Source: Ricinus communis (taxonomy: Eukaryota > Streptophyta > Magnoliopsida > Malpighiales > Euphorbiaceae). Taken from it: a stretch of 64,000 nt of DNA. The stretch covers positions 20,343,582 to 20,407,581 of the forward strand of contig NC_063262.1 of assembly GCF_019578655.1 (NCBI RefSeq). Reading direction: 5' to 3'. How positions within the stretch are numbered: the stretch's first letter is position 1; each line of letters starts with the position of its first letter. The notes under the pieces are model-generated. The model ran no database searches, was not told the origin of the DNA, and saw nothing but the letters and a program-made list of their open reading frames with translations. This document shows, piece after piece, positions 1-12,080 of the stretch. A program made the position numbers and the translations under genes.

Positions 1-540
1 TCGACTTGTGGGGGCAATTAGAGGTCTAGTAGGTGTATCACTGATTCCAACTCCAGTCCTTGGTGGGAGAACATCATCTTTTTGATCTTGACCAGATGTT
101 ATTTAGCTTGATGAGATAGGAAAATAAAGTTTTTTGCGCAAAGTTTTTCCATAGACAGAGCCAATTGATAACTCGGTCAACTAGATGAGCTATCAATAAG
201 ATATTGAAAGGTTGACCCGATCTCTGGAGTACCTATAAAAATGGTTAAAAGGCGTCGAATGGGGTTGTCCGACCACTTACTTTGATAATTAAATTAATAA
301 TTTATGAAAGGATGGCTTAAAGTATAATGAGTGTGTAAAATAATATATTGTAGCTTTTTATATAGACGTTGAAGATCTCTTTGTCCTATTAGGAGAAGAA
401 CTCTGTAGATGTAGGTCGTCCTAATTACAATAGAACTTATTCTCGTGACTGTCTGAAAAGTCCTAGGTCGGGTCAGACTCCTCGAGAAGAGTTCGACTAT
501 GACACGGTCTCTTAGACTTTAACCATTTACAGTTTAAACT
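1..540. other. Unassigned, less AT-rich repeat-like remnant
   Basis: This stretch is more complex and richer in G+C than the DNA that follows. It has no long reading frame and no tRNA or rRNA features. Its texture resembles an old LTR or non-autonomous transposon end, but I see no terminal repeats or target duplication, and it may continue outside the window. No function is claimed. Confidence 0.3.
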
Positions 541-730
541 CAAACCTCATTGAGATAAAATAAATGTGAATCAAATGAACAAACAAAAATTAAGAACTAA
601 TATATAAAATGGAATTTATAATTTACATTTATATTTAAATGAAAAATTTATTTCTTATGCTACTTTTCAATTGTTTTCTGGTAACTGAAGAAGCTTGCAT
701 TTTCGTTATGAGATTTGTCAATGGTTGAAT

Positions 731-752
731 TACATATATATATATATATATA
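731..752. repeat. (TA)n microsatellite
   Basis: A run of about eleven alternating T-A dinucleotides in AT-rich spacer. Confidence 0.85.
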
Positions 753-790
753 GTGGTAAGAATTTAGATAGGCTTTTAATTTGTGCACTT

Positions 791-960
791 ACTGATTGTT
801 TAGCTCGTCATATTCTTAGTTTGGATGTAGCTATGTAGTGGTTTGCACATCATGTTTGTTGTTTATCTTCTTTAGCTAAGGATGTGAGCATTATAGATTC
901 TCTTAATTTTTTGATTCTTGTTTATTGTTATTTCTTTTTAATAAAGTATTTTGGGATGCC
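791..960 (+). pseudogene. Possible LINE RNase H tail fragment
   Basis: In one plus-strand frame this reads as a short peptide starting TDCLARHILSLDVA, then a stop, then about 40 more open codons. The TDCLAR-type motif resembles the ADxLA motif that ends the RNase H domain of plant LINEs, and the open stretch after it would match the tail before the 3' UTR. No reverse transcriptase or endonuclease lies upstream. If real it is a 5'-truncated scrap, and chance resemblance is possible. Confidence 0.25.
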
Positions 961-3383
961 CATTGTGTTGGTCCGAATAACTTGTTATCCTAGCTGAAAT
1001 GCTCAGATAACTAAGATGTTTGGGTGCATTTTTAAAGTGCCTTTCAAGTAAATTCATGTTTAAAAAATAGAAAAAGAGGAATAATCTTTTACTAGATTAG
1101 AGTTAGACTCATATTTGGTGTACTTGCAATTTCTAGTTGCTTTGCAATCAAATGCGCCCTTAGAAAGATTATATATATTATTAAATTCTTTTTTCTATAT
1201 TGGTTGAATTCTTTAAATAGATTTATGATAGGCCAAAATTATATATGGTTATTTAGGATATTTTAGAGTATTTATGATATATTTTCTATACATAATATAG
1301 TGAAAATATGTATTTTTACTTCACTTAAGCTTTACTGTATATTTTCAAGTAATATTAGCTAAGAGAGAAAAATATGAAGAAAAATACTAAAAGATGAGAT
1401 TAAATAGGACTGCTGCTGTTGAAGACCAATATTAAGATGCATAAACTGCTATTTGTAAGGCTTAGCGGAAAATCATTATTCATTTAGGGGCAATGTAGTC
1501 ACTTTATTTAATTATTAGGATTTGAGTTAGATTTATTTTGGGATAATATTTGGTAAAAATAAGAATATCTATAGTTCTATCTATTAGATAGACTTATATT
1601 GTTATACTTATCTTTAGGAAAACTTATATTGGTGGATGACTCTACTCTGTATATATCTTTATAAATTTAATTCTAAAAAGAGGAGGAGAGGTCTCTCATA
1701 TTTGCTCTCTGCTATATCTCCCGTTAGCATATGTGCACCACTCATCTCTACAATTCTCTATAATTCTACATTAAACACTTAGTTTTAGTATTCATTGTTC
1801 TTTTAAAATCTAATAAGCTTTTTAAGAAGTGAAGAGTGGGGATCAATTATTTTTTTACCTTCAAGAAATTCTAGATCTAGAGGGAGCTTTAATTTTCAGT
1901 CTTATTTTATGTCTTTCTATTTAATACCGTGATCATTTGGTTAAATATGCTAGGCCGACTTTTATAAGTATTTAGTTTAGCCTTTTTACTTATGTATGAA
2001 CCTTGTTATTTTTTATTAGTTTCAGTTATTATTATTAATTAACCATCATATTAATTTAATAATAGTAATTGTTATGAAAATAGTTAGATTGAATGTAATA
2101 GAACATCATCTTTGCTTCAATCAATGTTGGTAGAAGAAATTTTAGTTGCATCATTAATTTGCGAAATTAAAAAAAAAAGGCACATCACCATTTGATTCAA
2201 TAGATCTAGGCTTAAAGTAAAACAAGGGGGTTACTAAGTAATTGGCTAGGCTAAATACCATTTTTAGCATATAGTTTTAAATCATAAGCATTTGCATTGC
2301 ATATTTACTTTATTAGTTTGTTGTATTTCTTTTATGAATATTAATCTCTCAAAATATTAGTTTAGAGTGTTTAGATTTACTTTTAGTGTTTTTGTGTTGA
2401 TAATTAATCTATATAATAAATGGCTCATAGTTCCTTGAAATATCAATCTCATAGTGTTTTACCGCCATTTACTATAAGCATGGTTCGTATACTTCGACTA
2501 CTAACTTAGACACATCAATTTATGTTCATATTATTGTATCTAAAAAATAGTTTTCCAAAATCTTATTAAGTTTAAGTTTATAATAATTAATAAATAAGAA
2601 TTCATAAATTAGCTTTAGATTTGTATACATATTTTTTTAGTTTTTATATTTAATAACCTAATTGACGATTTATAAATATAAATTTATAAATTAAATTACT
2701 TTTATTATATATTCTAAGTTTGATTATATTTTTCATTTCTTATTAAGTTTAGTGAGGCAACTTTGTAAAGTTTTTAAAATAATTAAGAATTTAATTAGTT
2801 AAGATTTAAAATATAAGGACTTATCTAAACTTTTTAAAATTATAAAAATTAAAAGATATTCGTTACCTCATGTTGAAAAGATAAAAATGCAAGACATCAA
2901 TGTTCACAAAAATAAAGGCTCTACGTATACAAATAAGAATAAAGAAAATAAATATCATAAGGAAAAATTGCATTCTTTATTTGGATTTAAGAACTTGATT
3001 ACAAATCATAATTCTTTTTATGTTTTAATATTTAAATTGAATATTTTATTCCAAAATTGTTACTTTTGTTATTTAGAAAACAACAAAAGTAAGAAATGAA
3101 AATTTTCAGTTGTGATATATATAATTAAGATTTAAGATTATGAAATAGCAAAACCGATATATATCTAAAGATAAATTTCAATGAGTTCTTTTTATAATTA
3201 ATTTCTAGCAGCATAAAATAGGTATCCATATAATATTAAATTTTAAAGTGTCATTTATAATATAAACTTTGATGATAACCAATCAGATGAGGTTAAGGCC
3301 ACACCTATTTTTGTTAAGATGACATTATAAATAAAAAATAGATATATATGCTCATTAATAAAAATATATAATATGATAGGTCC

Positions 3384-3386
<3 letters not shown>
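961..3386. other. AT-rich intergenic spacer
   Basis: Mostly A+T with many poly-A and poly-T runs. The only sizeable open frame (about 70 codons at 2887-3099) has AT-driven composition and no recognisable motif. A more complex patch around 1440-1860 could be an old LTR-like remnant, but it has no visible termini. I see no gene, RNA gene or defined element. Confidence 0.6.

Positions 3387-3419
<33 letters not shown>
3387..3419. repeat. (AT)n microsatellite
   Basis: About sixteen alternating A-T dinucleotides immediately upstream of the first open segment of the Ulp1-like pseudogene. Confidence 0.9.
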
Positions 3420-3426
<7 letters not shown>

Positions 3427-3429
3427 TGC

Positions 3430-5589
3430 AGAAGATGATGATGATGATAATAATAAGGGAGATGAAGATGTTGAAGATGAAAATAATAATAATGAAAAAA
3501 AAAAAAGACATTCTAATAATGATTTAGATTCTGATAATGATGGTAAAGGACCTGATAAACATAATATCATCTTGAATGAAGATACTGTTTGTGTTAAAAA
3601 TATTGAGAAGAGTAGTAGTATTGGTGATAAGGGAGATGGAAAGAAACTTGAAGGGGAAGGTGTTGTTAATATATTAGAAAAACTAAAGTAGGTGATGATA
3701 ATATTGATGATTATTCTTATTTTTATTTTCAGGTATTCTTTATTAATTATTTTATATAATTTTATTGATTTTTATTATAATTTTTATTTGTTAATATATT
3801 GATATTTTATTTTATTTTAATTTTTTAAAGTGTTAATCAAGAATTTAATAGTCAAAATTCTGAAAATGGAAGAATTCACTCTAGTTCATCTTTCTTTTCT
3901 GATAATATTGATTCTAAATTTCTTTTAGAAATTGACATTGTTGTTAATGTTGTACTTTCGATGAAGTCAACAAAAGTATTTTTTTTATAAAAGATACTAA
4001 ATATATACTTACAATATTTTTTTCTCTATTAGTCTTTCATATAAAATGATATTATTATGATATCTATAATATACCAATTTTCCTTGTTGGTAATTCATAT
4101 GAAATAATAATGTTATGATATCTTTAAGTTATTACATTTATTATGTTTTTAATTTTTTTTTTATAGGCCGGTGATATGAAAGTTCTAAATATTCTTCCTA
4201 TTCAAACTATTACTCATGTTCATCCAAAAAATGATATTACGTCTAATTTTTATTTGCAATCTTCATTATAATGATTTTGGTTCATTTGGAGAATTTGATT
4301 TTTCTAAAACTGAAAAAAAAAAGTTGTGTAGGGATTAATCCTTTTGAAATTAATATTAGAGAAGGTCCAAGTTTTTTAGGTTGAGAAGATTTTGATGTTT
4401 GAATTGATGAAGGATTGAACAAGAGGAATAAGTAATATTTCTTTTTATAATTATATTTTTTTATTCTTTTAAGTTTTTTAATTTTTGTGTTTATTTCACT
4501 TTTTTATTTGTTGTAGAAAGAAATTTTATGTTGGACAAGTAATGTGTTTTGTCCTGGTTTTAACTTTAGTTGTAGTATTATTACTACAAAAATATATGGT
4601 TTCATCAATTGTTTAATTATAGTGAGTTTCTTTTAGGATTTGTAAGTTTTCTTATTTATCTTTAATTTTTTATATTTTTTGTGTTGTTTATTATTTGCTA
4701 GATAAAAATATATTAAAATGATATTTGACAATATACTATTTTTTATTTTTTTCTTATAATTAGTTATTTTATATTTTTCAGCATATTGATATGATACTCT
4801 ACTATTTGAGGAAGAAGAGGAACTACTGAGAACATATGAAAGTTAATTTCACAACTGTTGATAGTTTCATCACATTTCTTTGTTGTACAATCTCTACAAG
4901 AAAAAGAATAAATGTATATCTGTTATTTTTATGAACCGTGTGGTAATTAATTATATAAAAGTTTTTTTTTATATACTGTAATACTATACAAATTGACCAC
5001 GTGCTTTTTCTATCAATGTTAAAATTGAGAGTCATTGAATTTTAGTACAATTAACTTTAAGGATAAGTGCAGTTATGTGTATAACTCTAGGAGGTACGAT
5101 CTTTATGACAAGAGAGTAGTTGCAGTAGTTGAGCCATATTCTATTTTGTTACCATAATTTTTTCAATTCTAGAGCTTTTTGATCTTCAAAACGATATTGA
5201 TACTGCTTTTCTGGTCCTTTTGAAGGAAAATCTATGACTGATAATTTCATTGTTTTCATAGTTGATAATTTACTTTGTCAAACTTCAAGGTATGATTGTG
5301 TATTAGTTTTATTATTTATTATTTATTTTATTTTGTTCATATTTTTATGATTTTAATTAGTTGATCTTTTTTTTTTTAGTGATTATAGTATTTTTATTCT
5401 TGCTTTTGCTAAATATTTTGCATTTGGTGTTGATAAGTTTACTGTAAAATTTATTGTTGATGATCTTCGTAGCCAATATATTGTTGCTCTGTACAATTAT
5501 GCAAGGTTTAAAGAATTAGTGGAGAAGTTAGTGAGATAGAGGATCGTGAAAGATCTACAAAGAAAAAATATTTAAAGTCAAAGAAGAAA
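3430..5589 (+). pseudogene. Ulp1-like (C48) protease pseudogene of a MULE
   Basis: Several open blocks in series look like a decayed multi-exon gene for a Ulp1/SENP-type cysteine protease, the family carried by some plant Mutator-like elements. The first block (3430-3691) is an acidic Asp/Glu/Asn-rich segment. A block at 5081-5155 has the pattern SYVYNSRRYDLYDKRVVAV, as found upstream of the catalytic end of plant Ulp1-like proteins. The last block, spliced from near 5285 to 5371, reads SSDYSIFILAFAKYFAFG and then runs about 45 codons to a stop near 5539. In active C48 enzymes the position after SD is the catalytic Cys (SDCG-type motif); here it is Tyr, so the protein would be inactive even if expressed. 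In-frame stops and missing blocks lie between. The family assignment rests on these two motifs and on the MULE transposase next door. The pseudogene and transposase converge, which suggests one autonomous element. I am fairly sure of the family and less sure of the limits. Confidence 0.65.
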
Positions 5590-5756
5590 AAATAGTGAAA
5601 AATTAATATTTTTAGTTTTGGATATGTTTTAGTTTTTATGCGTATTTCATTTGTATAACATTTACTGTTGGAAATATAGTTATTTTAGTTGTTAGCAGCA
5701 AATTATTATGATATTGAATATTTACTTTTTGTTTTGTTCATTTTGCTATATAGTTG

Positions 5757-6910
5757 TTTATTCATTATCAGAAAAAATTCTAAGATTTTAACAATATAGT
5801 TTTAGTATACTAGATTTCTTTTGATTATAATTATATATATTATATGATAGTTTTAATATACTAATAAAATACTTTTAATATAATTTTTTTCTGGTTAATT
5901 TGATATTTTATAAAATAATAAACATTGATTTAATTCTATTAGATTTAACAATAGAAGGTATAATAAATTTATTAATATTGAAAAATAGAATAAAGAAACA
6001 AGAAAAAGAAAGAAGTCCTCACTTTTCATTTTCTAGATTATTATGTACAATTAATGAGAAATTATGCAATTTTTATTTTATTGAAGTTAAATATATGTTT
6101 TTAAATACTTTTAAAATACCAATAAGATATTTTATAATATATCTATTTTATATGCTCAAATTGATTTTTTTGTAAATTGATAAACATTTATTCAAGTCTA
6201 ATTTATTTAGCGAATGTATCATGCATTTATTGATTATCAAAATTATAAAAATTGAATAAAAAGTTTCACTAATCCTTTTGTATTAAAGTTATATATATCA
6301 TAAGATATGGTTAACATACCAAAAATATTCTTGTAGTATATTCATAAGATACTGTTAATATACTCATAAGATACTTTAATATATTTTTTCTCTGATTAAC
6401 TTGATATTTTGTAAAATGATCAAACATTGATTCAATTCTATTATATTTAGCAATGGAAGGATTTACTAATATTGTAAAATGGAATAACGAAACAAGAAAA
6501 AAAAAAGTTCTCACTTTTTCATTGTTCTAGATTATTATGTATAATAAATGAGTAATTATGCCAGTTTTCTTTTATTAATATTAAATATATGTTATAAGAT
6601 ACTTTTAATATACCAATAAGATATTTGTAATATATTTTTTTATTTGCTTAAATTGATATATTACAAATTTATAAATTTTGATTCAAGTCTTAATACAATT
6701 AGAGAAGGTATCATGCATTTACTGATTATCAAAATTATAAAATTAACTAAGAATTTTCATTAATGCTCTTGTATTAGAGTTATATATATTATAAGACACA
6801 TTTCTATACTACAAATATTCTTGTAGTATACTTTCTCAGTAAACTTTTTTCTGTTTAGATTTATATATCAAAAATTTAAAATAAAATTCATAAAGTATGA
6901 AATCATTATT
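5757..6910. repeat. Degenerate tandem repeat, period about 490 bp
   Basis: The landmark CATGCATTTATTGATTATCA near 6220 recurs with small changes near 6712, about 491 bp on. A weaker relative lies near 5757. Between landmarks the two units share further blocks in the same order, including a segment near ATTCTAGATTATTATGTA and repeated AAGATACTTTTAATATAC-like strings. This gives two fairly clear units and the start of a third, all very AT-rich, between the Ulp1-like pseudogene and the MULE transposase. The open frames inside (5900-6175, 6311-6514) are explained by the repeat, not by a gene. Confidence 0.6.
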
Positions 6911-8400
6911 TATAAATTCTATATTTCCTGTAAAATCATTATTTATTTAATTGTTCTTTATTAGATTTCTACATGTCTTTCTATTATATCCAAGTTGTCT
7001 ACATTTTCTATAGTTATTTTGCCTTTGTAGTCTCCCATGGTGCTTTGATTCTTATTTTTTTGTCTACCAGATTTAATCATTCCTTCTGATGGTAGAATAG
7101 CTTTATTTCTCACTACTTCTGATATATTTCATATGCTTTCGGTAGTTGTTTCGTATATAGCCAACATTGTCTATTTAGTGTAGCAATGTGAACAATGTTC
7201 ATAAGGATCCAGAATATATTTGTTTATGATAGCTGATACATGAGGATATGGTATCTCATCAATTTGAAATTTGTTGCATTTGAATGTTTTCTTTTCCATA
7301 TTAACTTGAACTTTTGAGGCATTATCTATCATATCGTACACTTGGTCACTCGATGGTTTCACCTACAAATATGTATATTTCAAAAAGCTATTAATAAGAT
7401 ACTATAAAGATACTATTTATCAGTAAACTTTAGAATTATTTGAAATATAGTTTATTTATGTTTTTCTATAACAATACATTTAAAATATACTTTTGATATA
7501 CTTTTAATATATTTTATGAAAGTATATATTTTTTGAATCATACATGCATTTTCATGGATAAGATGTAGTTTTCACTTAACATTTCTTATGCTCTTTTTAA
7601 TAGCTTTGCGAATGTAATCCTTGTGACATTTCTATTTTTCCATGTCAATCTTGAACTAGAGCTCCTAGGTACTCAAGTAAAGTTGTAATTGATAGTTCTC
7701 TAACAGCTGTATTTGTTGCATTCAAATATTCAACTACTTTTAATATCATTGTTAAGTATCTATTGTTTGAAGAGTATGCTTTTGACTATTTGTGATACCT
7801 AATTTATATTAGATAAAGTTTGATACTTTTATGTATTCTTTCTAATTCTTTTATGTGGTAGTTGAATTCATCAATTGTGTATGACTTTGCTACTATATAA
7901 AAAGAGTCCTTAATTTTTTTTTAAATTTTTCTTGAATTTGCTTTTCAGTTGTTCAGCAGATGATACATGCAAACTCCATGAGATACTTCTGGATACGTTT
8001 TTATAATAGAAGTTTCACTACTTTCATGCCTATCCAAAATTATGCACATGCTACTTCTTGAATCAAAAGTTTTTTTTAGTCTAGAAAAAGATCATTCCTG
8101 TGATGCATCATTTTCTGAATCCACTATGCAGAATGTAAGAAGAAAGATTTTGCCACCTTCATCTTGTGTTGCTGCTGAGAGTAGAGTACCTCCATAGGCC
8201 GCCTTTAAGAAAGTTTCATCTACCACCATTATTGACTTGTAGTATTTTCATCCCTTGATTGATACATCTAGAGCTATATATATATATTAAATTTGTTGTT
8301 GTCATCTCTTTCAAGATCAACTATTGAACCAAGATTTGTATTCTCTAACATGTATAAAAATTTGATACTAGTTGATAAGATTCTTCTCGATCATCTACAA

Positions 8401-8720
8401 ATATTAGATATATTTATTAAATAAGATATTCTTAGTATATCATAGATATACTATGTGATTGTATTTAATATTACTTATTAATTTATTTATTTTATTTTTA
8501 ATAATGAGATATTTAAAAGATATTTATGGTATGTGTATAAGTTAATTTAGTAACCTGTAAATAATAGTTAAATTTATTAAATAAGATACCCTAGGATATC
8601 ATAAGTATACCATATAATTGTATCACACATTATTTTTAAATTTAGATTTACGTTTTGATTGTTAAGTACGAGATATAAAAGATATTTATGGTATATCTAA
8701 AAGATATAACATAATAGTAT
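8401..8720. repeat. Two-unit tandem duplication, period 160 bp
   Basis: TTTATTAAATAAGATA at about 8412 recurs at about 8572, exactly 160 bp on. Matching blocks follow in both units: a TATATCATA-type string, then GTATACCAT-like, then AGATATTTATGGTAT. It lies in a presumed intron or gap between the catalytic core and the DNA-binding block of the MULE transposase, so it arose inside the element. Confidence 0.65.
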
Positions 8721-9173
8721 ATATATGTACAAGAAATATTATATTAAATCGTAAGAATTTTCTTTATTATACCTCTGATTTTTTCTAAAGTCTTTTTCCT
8801 TTGATCTCCATAGTTTATAGAAATACCATAGTCTTGCTTTATGTTCTTTATTATATCATTTGGAGTGTATATGGTTTTGATATCAAGGAACTTTGATTTG
8901 GTCCACTCTTCTACAATATCAAATGTTGCTTATCGATTGTCATTGAATCTGATCTCCAAAAAGCAATTATGAATATTGTATAATTTTCTGACTTTCAACA
9001 TTTTTAACTTTGAACATCTTGATACTCTTATATACCATTTGTAATTGTCTTCTATGCATTGCAGTAGATACTTGTTGTGACATGACTTAATCACTTTGTA
9101 TTGAAAGTGATTTTGTACTATATAGAAGTTTATGATTGTTTCAAGAACTTCCTTGTCTCTATACATTTGTCCT

Positions 9174-9310
9174 TGTAATACTCTAAAATTAAATAAAATA
9201 ATAATAAAAATAATAATAACAAATAAATAAATAATAAAGGAAGAAAAAAACTTTTTTTCCTTCATTCCTTTCCCTTCTCCTCCTTCTTCCTCCCTGCTGC
9301 TGCTGCTGCT

Positions 9311-9356
<46 letters not shown>

Positions 9357-11511
9357 CCACTATTTTCGGCCACAACCCCGCCGCCCAACCACCAAGCTTC
9401 TCTCCCTCTTCCTTCTTCTCGTCGGCGCCACCCTTTCCTTCTCCCTCTCGTCATTTTCTTCGCTGCAGCAAAATGGGAAGGCGTCCTCTTTACTGCCATC
9501 GCCAGAACTACCACCTGCAGCCATTTCTTTGTAAATGCGATGCCGGAATCAAGCTCCCCACCGTCGACAACCCCAAGCTAGCTTCCCCTTCACCATTTTT
9601 CCTCCACCAACAGCCTTGGGAGAGTCTCAGTGGAGCAACTCCCTTCTCACCGCAAGGGTTAGGCGGTGATTTTAGTGTTTTCGGACTCCTCGCAATTCAA
9701 GCTTCACGTAGGCATATCCGAATTCGAAATCCGGCACCGTTGGCAGTACCAGATTTCAGACCCTGATGTTTTTCGGATGCGCAATCTTGGATTTTAGCTC
9801 GGTATAATTTTATTTAGATCTTGAAAATCATTAAAAAATATTTGGTGTATCAATTGTTAGTTATTAATAATTAATTAAATTACTTAATTAATTAGTAGCA
9901 TGATCCTAGAAATACTACAGATTAACTATAGAAGGAATTATTATTTTGTTGTGTAAATTGAGACTGTAATTAATTAAATTAAATGCGAGGAAAATACTTG
10001 TGTTGTATCGTGAATGATATTATTATTTTGTTGGACTATTGATTTTGTATTGTGATTTGGATTGTGTTGTGGAGTCGGTAAATAATGCAATTTTGGTGGC
10101 CCGACTCCCATTAAATAATCGTAGAATATTCGAAGTGTTTCTAGCAGGATCTAGACCCGTTTTATAGGGAGTAAACGTCCATATTTAGGAAAGGTTTTGC
10201 TGAATTTTCGGTAAAATTCCTGAGTCTGGTTTCCTTAGGCAGTCTAATCTAGGAGTTTATGCCTAAGAAAAGTTAAGAATATCATACTAATCGAGTTATT
10301 TTTGTGAATAGATAATCTGTCCGTCCAGCTAGCTCCATCCGGAGTGTAGGATCAGACTGCAGTGCGGCAGAACTGTGAGTTAAAGTCATATAGTCAACTA
10401 AACTTGTGTCATGTTTAAATTAAATGCAATACTAAAGGGTACATAAGTACTATGATTATTATTAGCATTATTATCATTAATTTTATTTGATTAATAATTA
10501 TTACGAATACTAGAAGCGTCATTATTATAAATTTTATTTTATTTTTGTTATTTCTATATCCTCATTGTAATCTATTATTATTATTATTGACTATTATCTT
10601 TATTTTTTATTTTATTATTATTATTATTATAACATATAATTCTCATGTCTGTTATAATTGTAACTTCAGAATGAGGCGGCAGTAGAACATGCCACCTGAT
10701 GGGTTGCATCAGGACCGCGCGCGCTGGTATTAATCAGAAACAGGTAGTAAAAGATTATTTTTGGAATTTGCCCTGATTGAATATAACTCTCTAGGCTGTG
10801 AAAATTTGACTGTCGGAGGAAGGTCTCTGGTCGAGCGTTGCTCTCTAGGGCTGGCTTATTTAGGAATCAAGTGACCAAACTGCATTTAAAGATTCTGGTT
10901 GAGCTTCGCTCTCTGGGTGCCAGATCTATTAGAATAAGAGAGCCAAAAGGCTGCTAGTATTGTGGTTAGGGTTCTGCTGAGCTTATAGTCCCATAAACGT
11001 TTAAATTGTATTTTTTTCTGAATCATGGCATAACACGTGTTTTAATATAATATGATATGTTATTCCGATTAAATAAATATTTTATTGAGAAGACTGTATT
11101 TGTCATAGGATTATATGATTTTAACTCAATCTCGAGGCTGATAGTCTCAAATTTTAAATTTTTCAGGTGACAGCTAGGTTCTCCGTCGTCTTCCTCTTAA
11201 CAGCCCGACTTCCTTCTCCTTTGGACTTATTGTAATTAATTTCTACTTTTGTATTTTGAACTATTTAAAATTCTAGACTTTCCGCAGTGGTGTACCTAGC
11301 ATATTATATTTGAATTTGGTCTGTAACAAGTTATGGAATGTTTGCCAACATCCAGTTAGAAATCTATGAATGAAATGTTGGGCTGTTTTAATAGTATGTA
11401 TATGTATGTATATTTGAATTATCGATTAATTAGGCTTACTACGGGTTTTGGTGGCCTTAAGTCTACACATTCCCTAGTGCCGATCACGGACCCATAGATC
11501 GAGTCGTAACA
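9174..11511 (+). mobile_element. Solo LTR of a Ty3/gypsy-type retrotransposon (2338 bp)
   Basis: The element starts TGTAATACTC and ends GTCGTAACA. It is flanked on both sides by GTCCT (9169-9173 and 11512-11516), a perfect 5-bp target-site duplication. Its ends match, in inverted orientation, the LTR at 36184-38995, which abuts a polypurine tract and gypsy-like sequence. No internal domain is present, so this is a solo LTR left by recombination between two LTRs. The centre (about 9250-9480) is GC-rich with CTG and CT microsatellites, and a 97-codon open frame follows at 9473-9766 with no recognisable domain. Near 10820-10930 it carries repeats around a GAGC/GCTC hairpin that the related LTR also has. 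It inserted into the MULE transposase gene; deleting it with one target copy rejoins that reading frame. Confidence 0.88.
9296..9351. repeat. Compound (CTG)n-(CT)n microsatellite
   Basis: About five CTG units run directly into about twenty CT units inside the GC-rich centre of the solo LTR. Read on the minus strand it gives the Ser/Arg-Glu-rich repeat of an artefactual open frame there. Confidence 0.9.
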
Positions 11512-12080
11512 GTCCTTGCTCAATTTCTAATTGGTTTTTATTATTCATTATTTTTGAATCAATACTGTCACTTTCTGATTCTTGCTCTTCTCTTTTCTTT
11601 TTTGCTTCTACAATGCCTTTGCTTATAGCATTTGCATATTCAATGATATTTGGAATTCTTTTTTTGTCAGCTCTACTTATTGAACTTTGTTCCAGTGCTA
11701 ATATTGATGGTGGTGCATTTTCTTGAAAAATTGTAATTTTTATATTTGTTGATCTTGGACATGATGCGTATATTGTGTTTTTTATTCTCTTAGTCACAAA
11801 TATAATGTAAAGTGGATAAATTCTATAATTTACTTCTTCCTTTTTAACTCCAAATAGAATTGTAAATCTATATCATTTTGTACTTTATGTGGTAGATATA
11901 CGTCGTTCACTTCATTCACCTCTCTTTTGCTTTGTATTTACTTTAATATAATATCCATTGATGTATAAAAGTTTGAAATTGTTAGAATCAAAATGCACAA
12001 ACTTTAAAGTTAACAAGTTCATATTTTCATCCTATTGTCCATTGTATTACACCAGTACTGGTATTGCTTCTATTTCTATA

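Larger units (their letters stand above)
6965..12080 (-). pseudogene. Mutator-like (MULE) transposase pseudogene, interrupted by a solo LTR
   Basis: Reading the minus strand from about 12080 down, the domains come in the order expected of a plant MULE transposase. An N-terminal block (about 11800-11960) has a NDIDLQFYLEL-like motif. A charged linker follows (11517-11797). The MuDR DNA-binding block (8930-9168) has DKEVLETIINFY and KSCHNKYLLQCIED motifs. The catalytic core (about 7940-8270) has VDETFLKAAYGGTLL, FCIVDSEND and a DRHES-like motif. The SWIM zinc-finger block (7171-7362) has KCNKFQIDEIPYPHVSAI, and a basic tail runs to about 6965. Stops and frameshifts break it, so it is a pseudogene. 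Two SWIM ligands are lost: the first Cys reads Phe (FKC) and the third reads Tyr (PYPH where PCPH is usual). Introns or decayed gaps separate the blocks. The solo LTR at 9174-11511 splits the linker from the MuDR block. The family call is firm; exact exon limits are not. Confidence 0.8.

Noticed and set aside
3314..3570. Two minus-strand ORFs rich in Tyr-Ile or Ser
   Set aside because: They translate the (AT)n microsatellite and the antisense of the acidic block of the Ulp1-like pseudogene.
8930..9514. A single 194-codon minus-strand gene
   Set aside because: It is a chimera of solo-LTR sequence and the MuDR block of the MULE transposase; only the C-terminal half is protein-like.
9473..9766. 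A 97-codon plus-strand ORF with low AT content, like a real gene
   Set aside because: It lies wholly inside the GC-rich centre of the solo LTR, has no domain, and the related LTR has equally open but unrelated frames in the same place.
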